This document shows positions 7,017-17,376 of a stretch of DNA of 64,000 nt, in pieces; position 1 is the first letter of the stretch, and each line of letters starts with the position of its first letter. The position numbers and the translations under genes were made by a program. Source of the stretch: Planctomycetota bacterium (GTDB taxonomy: Bacteria; Planctomycetota; PLA2; JAEUHO01). The stretch covers positions 28,694-92,693 of the forward strand of contig JANQJW010000007.1 in NCBI GenBank assembly GCA_028281445.1, given 5' to 3'. The notes beneath the pieces are model-generated. The model worked only from the letters and a program-made list of their open reading frames with translations, was not told the DNA's origin and did not search any database.

Positions 7017-10000
7017 ATGCGCGACCGTGTCCTCTTTGCCATCGCTTGTCTGCTCGCCATCGGCGTGGGCCTGTGGCTGGGTGTCTTCAAGTCCGACTCG
7101 AACGACGGCTCCAACGACTACTCCGTCGTCGACGACGACGACGGAGAGATCGAGAAGGGCCCCGAGCTGTTGGGCGCTGGGGACGGGCGCGCCGTGCACG
7201 TGCCGCGCGACATTCGCGGCCGTGGATCGCTGCAGGGGACCGTTCGACGCAAAGGCGACCCCGTTGCCGCGCACGTCGAGCTGCGGCACGTGGCGGAGAT
7301 GGATCCGACCAAGCCGTACATGGGCGGCATGACGCAGATGATGATCGAGCGGATGCTCGACGCGGGCATCTCCAGCAAGGCTGCGATCGCGAAGACCTCG
7401 GCCGGCGCAGACGGCCAGTTCCACTTCGACGGTCTTGCGCCCGGGCTTTACGAGGTTCGTGCGACCGCGGAGAACGGCGCGGTCGGATTCGCTTCCGCGT
7501 TGCTGCCCGCCGAGGGCGCGCGGGTCGAGGCGTCGATCGACGTTGCGGCCGGCAGCGAGCGCTTCGAAGGCCGTGTGGTGTACGCAAACGGTACGCCGTT
7601 CCAGGGACTCGTCGTCGCATCCACCGGCGAGGGCTTCGCCATGATGATGGGCGGCCACGGCAACATCATGCCGACGGCGACCGATGACGAAGGCCGCTTC
7701 GCCATCGGCGGCCTGGCGCCCGGCCTCGTACGCATCTCCGCCATCCTGCCCGGTGTGCTGCGCGTGATGGCCAATCCCGTCACGTTGCCGTACCAGGGGG
7801 AGTACGTGCTCACGATCGGCGCCGAGGGCGTCGAGGTGAACGGGAAGGTGATCGCGGCGGACACGCAGGAGCCGATCGCGGGCGCGACGGTGTTCGGCGG
7901 CGGCGGCAATCCCGAGACCACGTTCACGATCCGCACGACGACGTCCGCCGAGGACGGCACGTTCAAGCTCGCCATCCCCACGGGCGGCGGCGGCGGCATG
8001 TTCGTCAAAGCCGCGGGCTACGCGCCGTCGATGATCAACTTCCGTCGCTCGGCCAAGGACAACGTCACGGTCTCGCTCCAGAAGCTCGGCACCGTCACGG
8101 GCATCGTGAAGTCCAAGGACGACGGCAAGCCGCTTGCGGGCGTCGGGGTCTACGCGATCCCCGCTTCGATGCGGGGCGGCGACGGCATGTTTCCGTCCGG
8201 GACGATCTCGGGCGCCGACGGCCTCTACACGCTGAACGACGTCATGCCCGGGTCCGCCAAACTGTTCGCGGTCGGCGAGGGATGGGTTACCGAAGGCGTG
8301 AAAAGCCTCGGCGACAACTTCAGCCCGTTCACGGTGGCGATCGAGCCGGGTGGATCCGCGGAGCTCGACCTCGAGCTCGTCCCCGGCGGCTCTGCATCGG
8401 GCGTCGTGCGAACGTCTACAGGCGACCTCGTGGCCGGTGCCGTCGTCACGCCCGCGGCGGGCATGGACGGCATGATGATGATCGCCGCCATGACCGGCGG
8501 CATGGGTGGCGCGTTCGGCGCCACGGTGAGCGATGCCGAGGGCCGGTACACCGTCGCGTCGCTCTTCCCCGGACAGAACTACACGTTGACCGCGAAGGCG
8601 CCGGGCTTGCCGGACGCCAAGTCCAAGGGCTTCACCGCGCAAGGCGGAAAGACCCACGAGGCCGACCTCGTCTTCGCCGCGCCGCGCTGGCTGCTGCTGC
8701 GCGTGGTGAAGGCAGAGGACGGCACGCCGGTCGCCGGCGCGCGTGCTCGCATCGTGCCTGCGGGCGACCGCATCGACTTCGACGACTTCTTCGGTGCGGC
8801 GACCTGGAGCACGGACGGCGAAGGACGCGCGAAGGTCGGGCCGATTCCGCCGGACGACTCCAAGGTCGCCGTGACGGCCGACGGGTTCATCGAGGCGGAG
8901 CAGGCCATCGAGGCCAAGGGCGACGGCGACGTGGAGCTCACGATCGAGCTCGCGAAGGGCCTCGTCATCGCCGGCCGCGTCGAGGTGCCCGCGGGACTGC
9001 CGCTGCGCGGCATCCGCATGCGCGTGCAAACCGATCACAGCAGCGGCGGGCCGCGGCGCGACTGGTTCCACGAGCGCACGAGCGTGGACCCCGCCGGCAC
9101 GTTCCGCGTGACCACGATCAAGGACCCCGGCGCGTACCGAGTCACCGCGGAGTCCCAGTGGGAAGGCAAGGAGTACGAGGCAGAGGCCATCGTCGAAGCC
9201 GGCGACGAGGATGTCGTGCTCAAGCTCGCGCGCAACATCGAGCGCGAGAAGCGGCTCATGACGGTCACCGTGCTCGGCGCGGACGGCAAGCCGATGCCCT
9301 CGGCCCGGATCCAGCTCTACCAGCTACGCAGCAACCGGGGCACCTCCCGTAGCCGCCGCTACGTGAGCGAGGGCAAGGCGGAGTTCGAGATCGACCACGA
9401 AGACGCGCAGCTGTGGATCGAGGTGTACGAGACGGCAGGCGTTGCGTCGGGCTCCACCATCAAGGGACCGTTCGATCCAGGCACGAAAGAGATCGAGATC
9501 CGCCTCGACGCGCCGCTGACGATCGAAGGCGCGGTCACAGGTCCGGACGGCAAACCCGTGCGCGGCGTGCGCGTCATGGTCAAGGCGCTCCATCCCGACC
9601 CCGACACCGAGCACGGACGCGATCACGGGGCGGGCTTCAGTGACAAGGAAGGGAAGTTCCTCGTCAAGGGCCTGGGGGACCTCGAGTACCAGCTCGTGTT
9701 CGACGTCCCGCCCGACTACGCGCCCGTTGCGGCGCAGAAGGTCCGCGCCGGGGCCAATAACGTGCGCGTGGCGCTGCGCATGGGCAAGCGCGCCATCCTC
9801 ACGATCGTCGACTACGACGGCAAGCCCGTCGCCGGGGCGTTCGCGACGCTGAGTCAGCTGCGTAAACCCCAGGGCGCCGTGCCCGGCTCGAGCCGCGGCA
9901 GCCAGCGTAGTGACGCAGACGGCATCGTGCGGATGCGCGGGGTCGAGCCGGAGGGCTCGTTCCGGCTGCACATCAATCCCCCACAAGACCGATCCGACCT

Positions 10001-10847
10001 GAAGCGCACCACCATCAATCCGTGGTCTCCCACCGACGAGACGATCAAGCTTCAGCGCGCGTACACCATCACCGGTGTCGTCCGCGATGCGAGTGGCAAG
10101 CCGGTCGGGGACGTCTTCGTGCAGCATCGCAAGGAGGGCACCGAGCGGTGGACGGGGTATCTGTCCGCTGACAACGAAGGGCGCTTCGAGATCCAGCAGC
10201 TCGTCGAAGGCCGCTACGAGGTGCGCGCCGTGCTGCGCGGTGCGCGCACGGACGGCATCAAGGGCACCGCGGTGCGGGCCGGAGCGACGGGCGTGGAGCT
10301 GACCGTCGACCTCGGCGAGACCCTGGCCGTTCGCATCGCCGGATGGAAGCAGATCAGCCTCGGCGGCAGCCGTACGCACCAGGCGCTCCAGGCCGCGCTC
10401 ATCAGCGAGACGGGCAACCCGACGCGGATGAGCGGCCGCGCGGATTCCCGCGGGCGGGTCGCCTTCCGCCAGCTCACGCCGGACGCGACGTACACGATCT
10501 GGATCGGCGGGTTGCCGGATGGCCACTACGTCCTGAAGTCGGGACTGCGCGCGGGCGACGCGGACGTCGAGGTGGAGCCGCAGAAGGGCGCCTCGATCCA
10601 GGGGCGCGTGACGTTCCCGGCTGAGATGAAGAGGCGCAGCGTCATGGCCCATGCCCACAACAAGCAGGGCATGAGCGCGAGCGGTGTCGTCAACGCGACA
10701 ACCGGTGCGTTCGAGATCGACGGACTGCCCGAAGGCGAGTGGACGGTGCGCGTTCACGGCTGGGACGACGGCAATACGTACACGGCGACGGGCAAGGCCC
10801 GGACGGGCGGCGAGGTCGAGCTCGAGCTGAAGGCCCCGAAGCGCTAG
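7017..10847 (+). CDS. Giant anchored protein with about 12 carboxypeptidase-regulatory-like modules
   Basis: A 1276-residue protein begins with a membrane anchor (about 4-22), an acidic linker (VVDDDDGEIE) and the short motif KGPELLGAGDG. The rest is a string of about twelve 80-100-residue beta-sandwich modules of the carboxypeptidase regulatory-like type. Each opens with G-x-V...G-x-P (FEGRVVYANGTP, VTGIVKSKDDGKP, IEGAVTGPDGKP, ITGVVRDASGKP) and closes with a D-x-x-G-x-F-x-[IV]-x-x-L-x-P-G-x-Y turn. No catalytic domain is visible, so it is probably a rod-like periplasmic or surface scaffold. Related anchored proteins lie at 23338, 25901, 60215, 61879 and 63612. The ATG at 7017 is chosen for its ribosome-binding site and signal start MRDRVLFAIACLLA. 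Confidence 0.85.
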   Translation: MRDRVLFAIACLLAIGVGLWLGVFKSDSNDGSNDYSVVDDDDGEIEKGPELLGAGDGRAVHVPRDIRGRGSLQGTVRRKGDPVAAHVELRHVAEMDPTKPYMGGMTQMMIERMLDAGISSKAAIAKTSAGADGQFHFDGLAPGLYEVRATAENGAVGFASALLPAEGARVEASIDVAAGSERFEGRVVYANGTPFQGLVVASTGEGFAMMMGGHGNIMPTATDDEGRFAIGGLAPGLVRISAILPGVLRVMANPVTLPYQGEYVLTIGAEGVEVNGKVIAADTQEPIAGATVFGGGGNPETTFTIRTTTSAEDGTFKLAIPTGGGGGMFVKAAGYAPSMINFRRSAKDNVTVSLQKLGTVTGIVKSKDDGKPLAGVGVYAIPASMRGGDGMFPSGTISGADGLYTLNDVMPGSAKLFAVGEGWVTEGVKSLGDNFSPFTVAIEPGGSAELDLELVPGGSASGVVRTSTGDLVAGAVVTPAAGMDGMMMIAAMTGGMGGAFGATVSDAEGRYTVASLFPGQNYTLTAKAPGLPDAKSKGFTAQGGKTHEADLVFAAPRWLLLRVVKAEDGTPVAGARARIVPAGDRIDFDDFFGAATWSTDGEGRAKVGPIPPDDSKVAVTADGFIEAEQAIEAKGDGDVELTIELAKGLVIAGRVEVPAGLPLRGIRMRVQTDHSSGGPRRDWFHERTSVDPAGTFRVTTIKDPGAYRVTAESQWEGKEYEAEAIVEAGDEDVVLKLARNIEREKRLMTVTVLGADGKPMPSARIQLYQLRSNRGTSRSRRYVSEGKAEFEIDHEDAQLWIEVYETAGVASGSTIKGPFDPGTKEIEIRLDAPLTIEGAVTGPDGKPVRGVRVMVKALHPDPDTEHGRDHGAGFSDKEGKFLVKGLGDLEYQLVFDVPPDYAPVAAQKVRAGANNVRVALRMGKRAILTIVDYDGKPVAGAFATLSQLRKPQGAVPGSSRGSQRSDADGIVRMRGVEPEGSFRLHINPPQDRSDLKRTTINPWSPTDETIKLQRAYTITGVVRDASGKPVGDVFVQHRKEGTERWTGYLSADNEGRFEIQQLVEGRYEVRAVLRGARTDGIKGTAVRAGATGVELTVDLGETLAVRIAGWKQISLGGSRTHQALQAALISETGNPTRMSGRADSRGRVAFRQLTPDATYTIWIGGLPDGHYVLKSGLRAGDADVEVEPQKGASIQGRVTFPAEMKRRSVMAHAHNKQGMSASGVVNATTGAFEIDGLPEGEWTVRVHGWDDGNTYTATGKARTGGEVELELKAPKR

Positions 10848-10854
10848 CCCTTCG

Positions 10855-12228
<1,374 letters not shown>

Positions 12229-12408
12229 GGGCCCTCCCGAGGCCCGCAGCGTAGCGCGGAGGAGCCCGTCCGATACAGCCTTGCCGAGCCCCTGCGGAGG
12301 GTGGACGCAGCCATTTGTTCAGCCCCTGCGAACGACCTCGAATTGGCCTTCGGGGCCGCAGGAAACCGGCCGATGGGGGCAACGAGACCCCGCGGAAGGG
12401 AATGGACC

Positions 12409-12768
12409 ATGGCCGACCACGACGACGTACAGCACGAAGTCCTCAACATGCGCCAGTTCGAAGACGCCACCGGTGGCGACGTCGAGCTCATGCAGGAGCT
12501 CGCCGGGCTCTACCTCGCCGACGCGGACGCGCAGATGCCCGGCCTCGAAGAGGCCGTCGTCCAACGCGACATGGAGCGCGTCAGCCGCGTTGCCCACGGG
12601 CTCAAGGGTTCGTCTGCGTCCATCGGCGCGGACCGCGTCGCGAACGTGTTCAAGATCATCGAAGCGATGGGGCGCGACGGCACCGAAGACGGGCTCGACG
12701 ATGCGGTTGCCGCAGCACGCGACGCCTATGTCGTGGTGCGTGAGCGCCTCACGCGCATGGCGGCCTGA
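12409..12768 (+). CDS. Histidine phosphotransfer (HPt) domain protein
   Basis: A free-standing 119-residue HPt protein. The phospho-accepting histidine is His63 in RVAHGLKGSSASIGA, the standard H-x-x-K-G-S-[SA] signature, within a helical bundle that fills the chain. HPt proteins shuttle phosphoryl groups between a hybrid kinase and a response regulator. A response regulator gene follows 12 nt downstream, so the two are probably co-transcribed and act together, but no kinase gene is in the window. The ATG at 12409 has a GGAAGGGAA ribosome-binding site; the open frame upstream has no such signal. Confidence 0.88.
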   Translation: MADHDDVQHEVLNMRQFEDATGGDVELMQELAGLYLADADAQMPGLEEAVVQRDMERVSRVAHGLKGSSASIGADRVANVFKIIEAMGRDGTEDGLDDAVAAARDAYVVVRERLTRMAA

Positions 12769-12780
12769 TCGGAGTCCACA

Positions 12781-13404
12781 GTGAAGATCCTCATCGCCGA
12801 CGACGATCCGGTTTCGCGCCGCCTCCTCGAAGACTCCCTCGCTGACCTGGACCACGACGTCACCGTCGTCTGCGATGGGCGCGAGGCGTGGTCGCACCTG
12901 ATGGAGCAGCGCTACGACGTCGTAGTCAGCGACTGGATGATGCCCGAGATCGACGGGGTCGAGTTGTGCCGCCGCCTGCGCGCGCGTACGGGCGATCCCT
13001 TCTGCTACGTCATGCTCATCACCTCGCGCGACACGACGGACGATGTCGTCGAAGGCATCACCGCCGGCGCGAACGACTTCATGACGAAACCCTGGAAGCG
13101 CGAAGAGTTTCGTGCGCGGCTGTGCGCTGCCGAGCGCGTCGTGCAGCTCGAGCGCACGCTCGCGAGCCGGGTCGCAGAGCTGCAGAAGGCCTTGGAGGAG
13201 GTCGCCACGCTCAAGGAGATCCTCCCCATCTGCATGTACTGCAAGAACATCCGCGACGACGAGCAGGCCTGGCAGAAGATCGACGACTACATCCAGAAGG
13301 AGGGCCTCGCCTCCTTCACGCACGCGATCTGCCCCGACTGCTACGAGGGCCAGGTGCAGCCCATGCTCAAGGAGATGCACGACCGGAATCGAAAGGCCAG
13401 CTAG
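12781..13404 (+). CDS. Response regulator with C-terminal CxxC...CxxC output region
   Basis: Residues 1-120 are a receiver domain: acidic pocket Asp7-Asp9, phospho-acceptor Asp51 in VVVSDWMMP, Thr81 and Lys103 in MTKPW. A predicted coiled coil (about 118-147) links it to a short module with two cysteine pairs, C151-M-Y-C154 in LPICMYCKNIRDDEQAW and C184-P-D-C187 in HAICPDCYEG. This module is common at the C termini of environmental two-component and GAF proteins and probably binds a metal, though its role is not established. There is no DNA-binding domain. It starts at GTG 12781, right after the HPt gene. Protein length is 207 residues. Confidence 0.87.
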   Translation: MKILIADDDPVSRRLLEDSLADLDHDVTVVCDGREAWSHLMEQRYDVVVSDWMMPEIDGVELCRRLRARTGDPFCYVMLITSRDTTDDVVEGITAGANDFMTKPWKREEFRARLCAAERVVQLERTLASRVAELQKALEEVATLKEILPICMYCKNIRDDEQAWQKIDDYIQKEGLASFTHAICPDCYEGQVQPMLKEMHDRNRKAS

Positions 13405-13429
13405 CCTCGCGACCCGGTAGGCTCCCCGC

Positions 13430-14413
13430 ATGACGACGGGGATCCTCCTTGCCCAACTCGGCACGCCCGACGCCCCCACCGTGCCTGCCGTACGCAGGTA
13501 TCTCCGCGAGTTCCTCTCCGACCGCCGCGTCGTCGATCTCAACCCCTGGCTCTGGAAGCCGATCCTCTACGGGATCATCTTGCGGACGCGCCCCAAGAAG
13601 TCCGCCGCGCTCTACCAGCGCGTCTGGACCGAGGCGGGCTCGCCGTTGCTCATCCACACCGAGGCGCAGGGCGCCGGACTGCGCGAGCGCCTCGCCGGGA
13701 CGCACCACGTCGCGATCGGCATGCGCATCGGCAACCCGTCCATGGCACAGGGCCTCGACGAGCTGGCTGCGGCAGGCTGCACGAGGATCGGCGTGCTGCC
13801 ACTCTTTCCGCAGTACTCGACGGCGACTACGGCGTCCGTGCAGGACGCGCTCGAGGCTTGGAAGAAGGACAACCCGGGCGTGGAGACCGACATTGTCTGC
13901 ACGTTCTGCGACCAACCGATGTGGATTCGTGCGATGAAGGAGCGCGTCGAGGCGTCGGGCTTCCAGCCGTCGCCGACGTCACCGCTGCTGATGTCCTTCC
14001 ACGGGATCCCGAAGCGCTTCGTGGACCGCGGGGATCCGTACGACACAGAGTGCGAGCGGACGGCGAAGGCGCTCGCCACGGCACTCGAGCTCGACGACGA
14101 CGCGTGGCGCCTCGTCTATCAGAGCCGCTTCGGACGCGAGGAATGGCTTCAGCCGTACACGGACGACGTGTTGGAGCAGCTGCCGAAGGACGGCATCACG
14201 TCCGTCGGTGTGATCACGCCGTCGTTCGTCTCCGATTGCCTGGAGACGATCGACGAGATCGGCCGCGAGAGCCGTGAGGCTTTCGAAGAAGCCGGCGGCG
14301 AGCACTACACGCGCATCGAGTGCGTGAACGCGTCCGCGACCTTCTGCGATGCCCTCGCGGAGATCGCGCGGCAACGGCTGTCGTGGGAGGGCACAAGGCC
14401 CTCCCCTACATGA
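13430..14413 (+). CDS. hemH: Ferrochelatase, C terminus encoded by a REP-like palindrome
   Basis: HemH inserts ferrous iron into protoporphyrin IX, the last step of protoheme synthesis. The 327-residue protein has the family N terminus GILLAQLGTPDAP and RYLREFLSD, the catalytic His in MSFHGIP (near 190), the Glu in SDCLETIDEIG (near 265) and typical length. In the last motif the usual S-D-H-x-E-T has Cys in place of His. The final residues (WEGTRPSPT) and the TGA come from the REP-like palindrome at 14384-14409, so the repeat appears to have inserted into or replaced the original 3' end. No other heme gene lies in the window. Confidence 0.93.
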   Translation: MTTGILLAQLGTPDAPTVPAVRRYLREFLSDRRVVDLNPWLWKPILYGIILRTRPKKSAALYQRVWTEAGSPLLIHTEAQGAGLRERLAGTHHVAIGMRIGNPSMAQGLDELAAAGCTRIGVLPLFPQYSTATTASVQDALEAWKKDNPGVETDIVCTFCDQPMWIRAMKERVEASGFQPSPTSPLLMSFHGIPKRFVDRGDPYDTECERTAKALATALELDDDAWRLVYQSRFGREEWLQPYTDDVLEQLPKDGITSVGVITPSFVSDCLETIDEIGRESREAFEEAGGEHYTRIECVNASATFCDALAEIARQRLSWEGTRPSPT

Positions 14414-14466
14414 CTCTTCGTGTGCCTATGCAACGACATGTAGGGACGGGCCTTGTGCCCGTCCGC
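14384..14466. repeat. REP-like palindrome pair (BIME type), copy 2
   Basis: The left unit is on the minus strand (foot CTAC 14406-14409, loop ACAAG, stem GGAGGGC/GCCCTCC) and lies partly inside the hemH reading frame. The right unit is on the plus strand (foot GTAG 14440-14443, stem GACGGGC-CTTGT-GCCCGTC). The GTAG feet are on the inside, opposite to copies 1 and 3. The stems differ from those of the other copies but are self-complementary, while the foot and loop are kept. Confidence 0.78.
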
Positions 14467-14492
14467 GCCCACCAGGCACAACGAGTAGGACG

Positions 14493-15734
14493 CTAATCCC
14501 CCGTAATCACCGGCAGCTGTGTTCCGCGGGTCGCGCGCTTCAAGAACAACACCGCGAACGACGTCTGCACGTGGTTGCCCCAGGTCTCGAGCTCGAGGAG
14601 CACGTCCGCGCCCTCCTTGTACCAATCGTGCTCGCCGATCCAGCGCTTGCCGACGAGCATGCCCATGCGCTCCAAGCCGTAGAGGTAGTAGAGGTGGTGC
14701 GCCTTCTTCGGGTGGCCGGGGTTCTCCGTCACGGAGAACTGCTTCTGCATCCAGGCGAGGCCGTCTTGAATTGAGTCTCGTGCCTTCTTGCGCTCTGCAC
14801 CTCGGAACTTGCGGCTGCGCCAGAGCCCCTCCATGCAGATTGCGACGCACGCCACGCCCGCAGTTGTCATCGAGCCCGTGGCGGGCTGCTTCCAGACTGT
14901 CTTCTCGCCCTTCGGGCCGTTCGCCTTGCCGGTCGTGTAGTGAAACCCGCGCGCCATCGCGGGGATCTTCGAACGCATCACGTAGTCGCCGCGCACGCGC
15001 TCGTCGAGCAGCATGACCTTGGGGCCCTTCGCGTCCTGGTGGACGAACAACGCCACGAGGGCGTCGCGCCACACGGCGGCGGGCACCTTGACCCCGCAGT
15101 CTGCCGCGGCACGTAGTCCGAGTAGCGCGTACTGCGCGTTGGAGAGATCGTGGTTGGTCTCGCCATCGGCGCGGATGTCGTAGTGCCAGAGCCCGCTGGC
15201 GTTCTGCGCCTTGCGCAGGTACGCGACGCCTTCTTCGAGCGCCTTGCGGTCCTGCTCCGAGAGCTTCTTGTAGACCTGCTTGGGCTTGATGCGCTTGTGG
15301 CGATCCTTGCCGATGTCCGTGTCCCACGTGTCGAGCTTGGGCTGGTAGAGCGCCTGGATGAGCATCATGTAGATGCCCACACTGTAGGTCATCCGGATCT
15401 TCATCTTGCGCAGCGCCTTGAGCGCGAGCTTGATCTGCGGGTCGTCTGCGCGGACGCCGGACTTCAGTAGCGTCAAGGTGGGCAGTGCCGTATGCCCCAT
15501 CGCCTGCTTGCCCTCGGGGTTGCCCCAGTGCCCGGTCGGATGCTGCGTGTTGCGCAGGTGCATGACGCCTGCGTCGATCGCGTCCTTCACCTTGAGACGC
15601 CAGCTCGGCGGGTAGCGCTCGATCTCCTTGGCGCCCTTCGGCTTCTTCTCGGCACCGGCTGTCGCGGGAACAGCGGCCGCGCAGATCAACACTGCACACG
15701 CGAAGAAACGGACAAGGGGGCGCCGGTCAGCCAC
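14493..15734 (-). CDS. Secreted prenyltransferase/squalene-cyclase-fold repeat protein
   Basis: A signal peptide (FFACAVLICAAAVPATAGA) is followed by about 380 residues with the helical repeat seen in terpene cyclases and prenyltransferase beta subunits: AGVMHLRNTQHPTGHWGNP, GVAYLRKAQNASGLWHYD and LAWMQKQFSVTENPG. The cyclase D-x-D-D motif is not evident, so it is probably not a cyclase. Similar secreted proteins are abundant and uncharacterised in Planctomycetota. The start is GTG 15734; GTG 15740 is equally possible, and neither has a strong ribosome-binding site. It lies 44 nt behind the HEAT-repeat gene on the same strand. Confidence 0.72.
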   Translation of the reverse strand: MADRRPLVRFFACAVLICAAAVPATAGAEKKPKGAKEIERYPPSWRLKVKDAIDAGVMHLRNTQHPTGHWGNPEGKQAMGHTALPTLTLLKSGVRADDPQIKLALKALRKMKIRMTYSVGIYMMLIQALYQPKLDTWDTDIGKDRHKRIKPKQVYKKLSEQDRKALEEGVAYLRKAQNASGLWHYDIRADGETNHDLSNAQYALLGLRAAADCGVKVPAAVWRDALVALFVHQDAKGPKVMLLDERVRGDYVMRSKIPAMARGFHYTTGKANGPKGEKTVWKQPATGSMTTAGVACVAICMEGLWRSRKFRGAERKKARDSIQDGLAWMQKQFSVTENPGHPKKAHHLYYLYGLERMGMLVGKRWIGEHDWYKEGADVLLELETWGNHVQTSFAVLFLKRATRGTQLPVITGD

Positions 15735-15778
15735 TGCCACCCAAGTGTAGCAACGCGTGCGTTTCGGCCGGACGCCGC

Positions 15779-17350
15779 CTACTTGGCCTTGCGAATGCGC
15801 TCGAGCAGCGCGCGCAGGTATGCCTGGCGTTTCGCGTCGCCCGCCTCGAGCGCGGCCTCGACGGCCGGTGCTGCGATCGGACCCAGCGCCACCAGCGCCT
15901 CTTCGGCTGCGTACGGCCACATCGGTGCGCCGACGATCGGCTCCTCGCCGGACCAAGGCTCCGCGAGCGTGATCAGGAGGGGAACGGCGGCGCGACCGCG
16001 ATCCCCCAACTGCGCGAGACAGCACGCGGCCGCACTCCGCACGTCGCGATTCGCGTGCTTCAGCAGGCGCTCCAGGGCATCGGCCGCCGGTGCGCCGATG
16101 CGGCCGAGTGTGTGCACGAGGCTCATCTGCTCGGCGATCGGACGGCCGGCAAGGCCCCGCTCGACATGCGACACGGCCTTGGCCCCGCGCTCGACGAGCA
16201 CCGGATGGCTCACGGGAACCGGCACGACGTCGCTCTCGAAGCGCCGGCGACCGGTCGTCCTGCCCAGGGTGTAGATCGCGTACGGGGGACGCACGTGCTC
16301 GGTACGCGCCCGTTCCACGAGGATCCGGTCCACCGCGTCGCGCGCGGCATCCGACGTGGCGAGGCCGTGCGCTGCCATTGCGCGCACATCGGGGTTGTCG
16401 TCATCGAGTCGCTTGACGAGCGCAGCCGTGATCGCGGGCTCGCGGCTTGCGTTCGCAAGCGCGGCGGCGACGTTGAGCCGCACCTTCCACCGCACGTCCG
16501 AGGCGAGCGGCAGCAGGGCCTTCGCGATATCCGGGCTTGTCGCCTCCGGTTGCGCCAGACCGTACGTGGCGGTCGTGCGCACCCGGTCGTCATTCGAGTC
16601 GAGCAGTCCGATGAGGTGCGGCACGGGCCGTTCGTCCATGTACGCCAGACGCGCCAGCGAAGACACCGCCGCATGACGTACGGCTTCCGCCGGGTCCCTG
16701 CAGGCCCTGGCCAGCGCCGCGAACCAGCTCGCGGGCATGACGGGCGGTACGCGCTTCTGCCAGTAGATCCGCGCGATCCACATACGCACGTGCCACGAGG
16801 CATTGGCGAGCAACGCCACGAGGACGGGCGCCGCCTCCTCGCCCAGATCCTGGAGCGCGACGAGCGCGGTGTGCCGGTGCGCCTGGTTTCGCACCACGAG
16901 CGAGACCGCCTCCGCTGCGTCTTTGCCCAGCAACGCGAGACTCTGGATCAGAGCCTTCTTGACCCGGACCTCCGCCTCTCCGTTGATCGAGCCGCTCAGC
17001 CGCATCGCGAGCATGGGCTCGTACGAAGCGACACGGCCGATCGCGCCGGCCGCGGCCTCGCGGAGCATGTTGCTGTCGTCGACCAGGAGCTCGAGCAGGT
17101 CCGGTTTCGCCTCTGCGGCGTCACGGCCGATACGCGCAAGCACCCGGATGCAGTGCAACCGCCGCAACTCGTTCGCACTCGATAGACCTGCACGCAGTGC
17201 CGGGACCGCGGCCTTGCCGCGTCGTTCGAGTTCCGTTCTCGCGTGCTCTGCGTCAGGCGTCCCGAGCTTGCCTACCAGCTCGTCCAGTCCGTCTGCGTGC
17301 GCAACGGCGCCTAGACCAAACACAAGCGCCACGACAACCCACCACCGCAT
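15779..17350 (-). CDS. Secreted HEAT-repeat protein
   Basis: A 523-residue protein begins with a signal peptide (MRWWVVVALVFGLGAVAHA) and then consists almost entirely of HEAT/PBS-lyase-type helical repeats, for example AVPALRAGLSSANELRRLHC, DPAEAVRHAAVSSLARLAY, DDDNPDVRAMAAHGLA and HANRDVRSAAACCLAQLGDRG. There is no catalytic motif, so a protein-protein scaffold in the periplasm is likely. It sits in a minus-strand run with the two TIG lipoproteins upstream and the prenyltransferase-fold protein downstream. A smaller HEAT protein is at 55962-56708. Confidence 0.8.
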   Translation of the reverse strand: MRWWVVVALVFGLGAVAHADGLDELVGKLGTPDAEHARTELERRGKAAVPALRAGLSSANELRRLHCIRVLARIGRDAAEAKPDLLELLVDDSNMLREAAAGAIGRVASYEPMLAMRLSGSINGEAEVRVKKALIQSLALLGKDAAEAVSLVVRNQAHRHTALVALQDLGEEAAPVLVALLANASWHVRMWIARIYWQKRVPPVMPASWFAALARACRDPAEAVRHAAVSSLARLAYMDERPVPHLIGLLDSNDDRVRTTATYGLAQPEATSPDIAKALLPLASDVRWKVRLNVAAALANASREPAITAALVKRLDDDNPDVRAMAAHGLATSDAARDAVDRILVERARTEHVRPPYAIYTLGRTTGRRRFESDVVPVPVSHPVLVERGAKAVSHVERGLAGRPIAEQMSLVHTLGRIGAPAADALERLLKHANRDVRSAAACCLAQLGDRGRAAVPLLITLAEPWSGEEPIVGAPMWPYAAEEALVALGPIAAPAVEAALEAGDAKRQAYLRALLERIRKAK

Positions 17351-17376
17351 GCCCCCATTGTAGGCGTTGCGCCGGG

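Noticed and set aside
5745..9071. A very long open frame on the minus strand opposite the DUF697 and giant-protein genes
   Set aside because: Its product is Arg/His/Asp-rich with no domain, and it runs antisense to well-supported genes. Long antisense frames are expected from GC-rich third codon positions.
14493..15734. Functional squalene/terpene cyclase
   Set aside because: The helical repeats fit the fold, but I see no D-x-D-D catalytic motif and the protein has a signal peptide.
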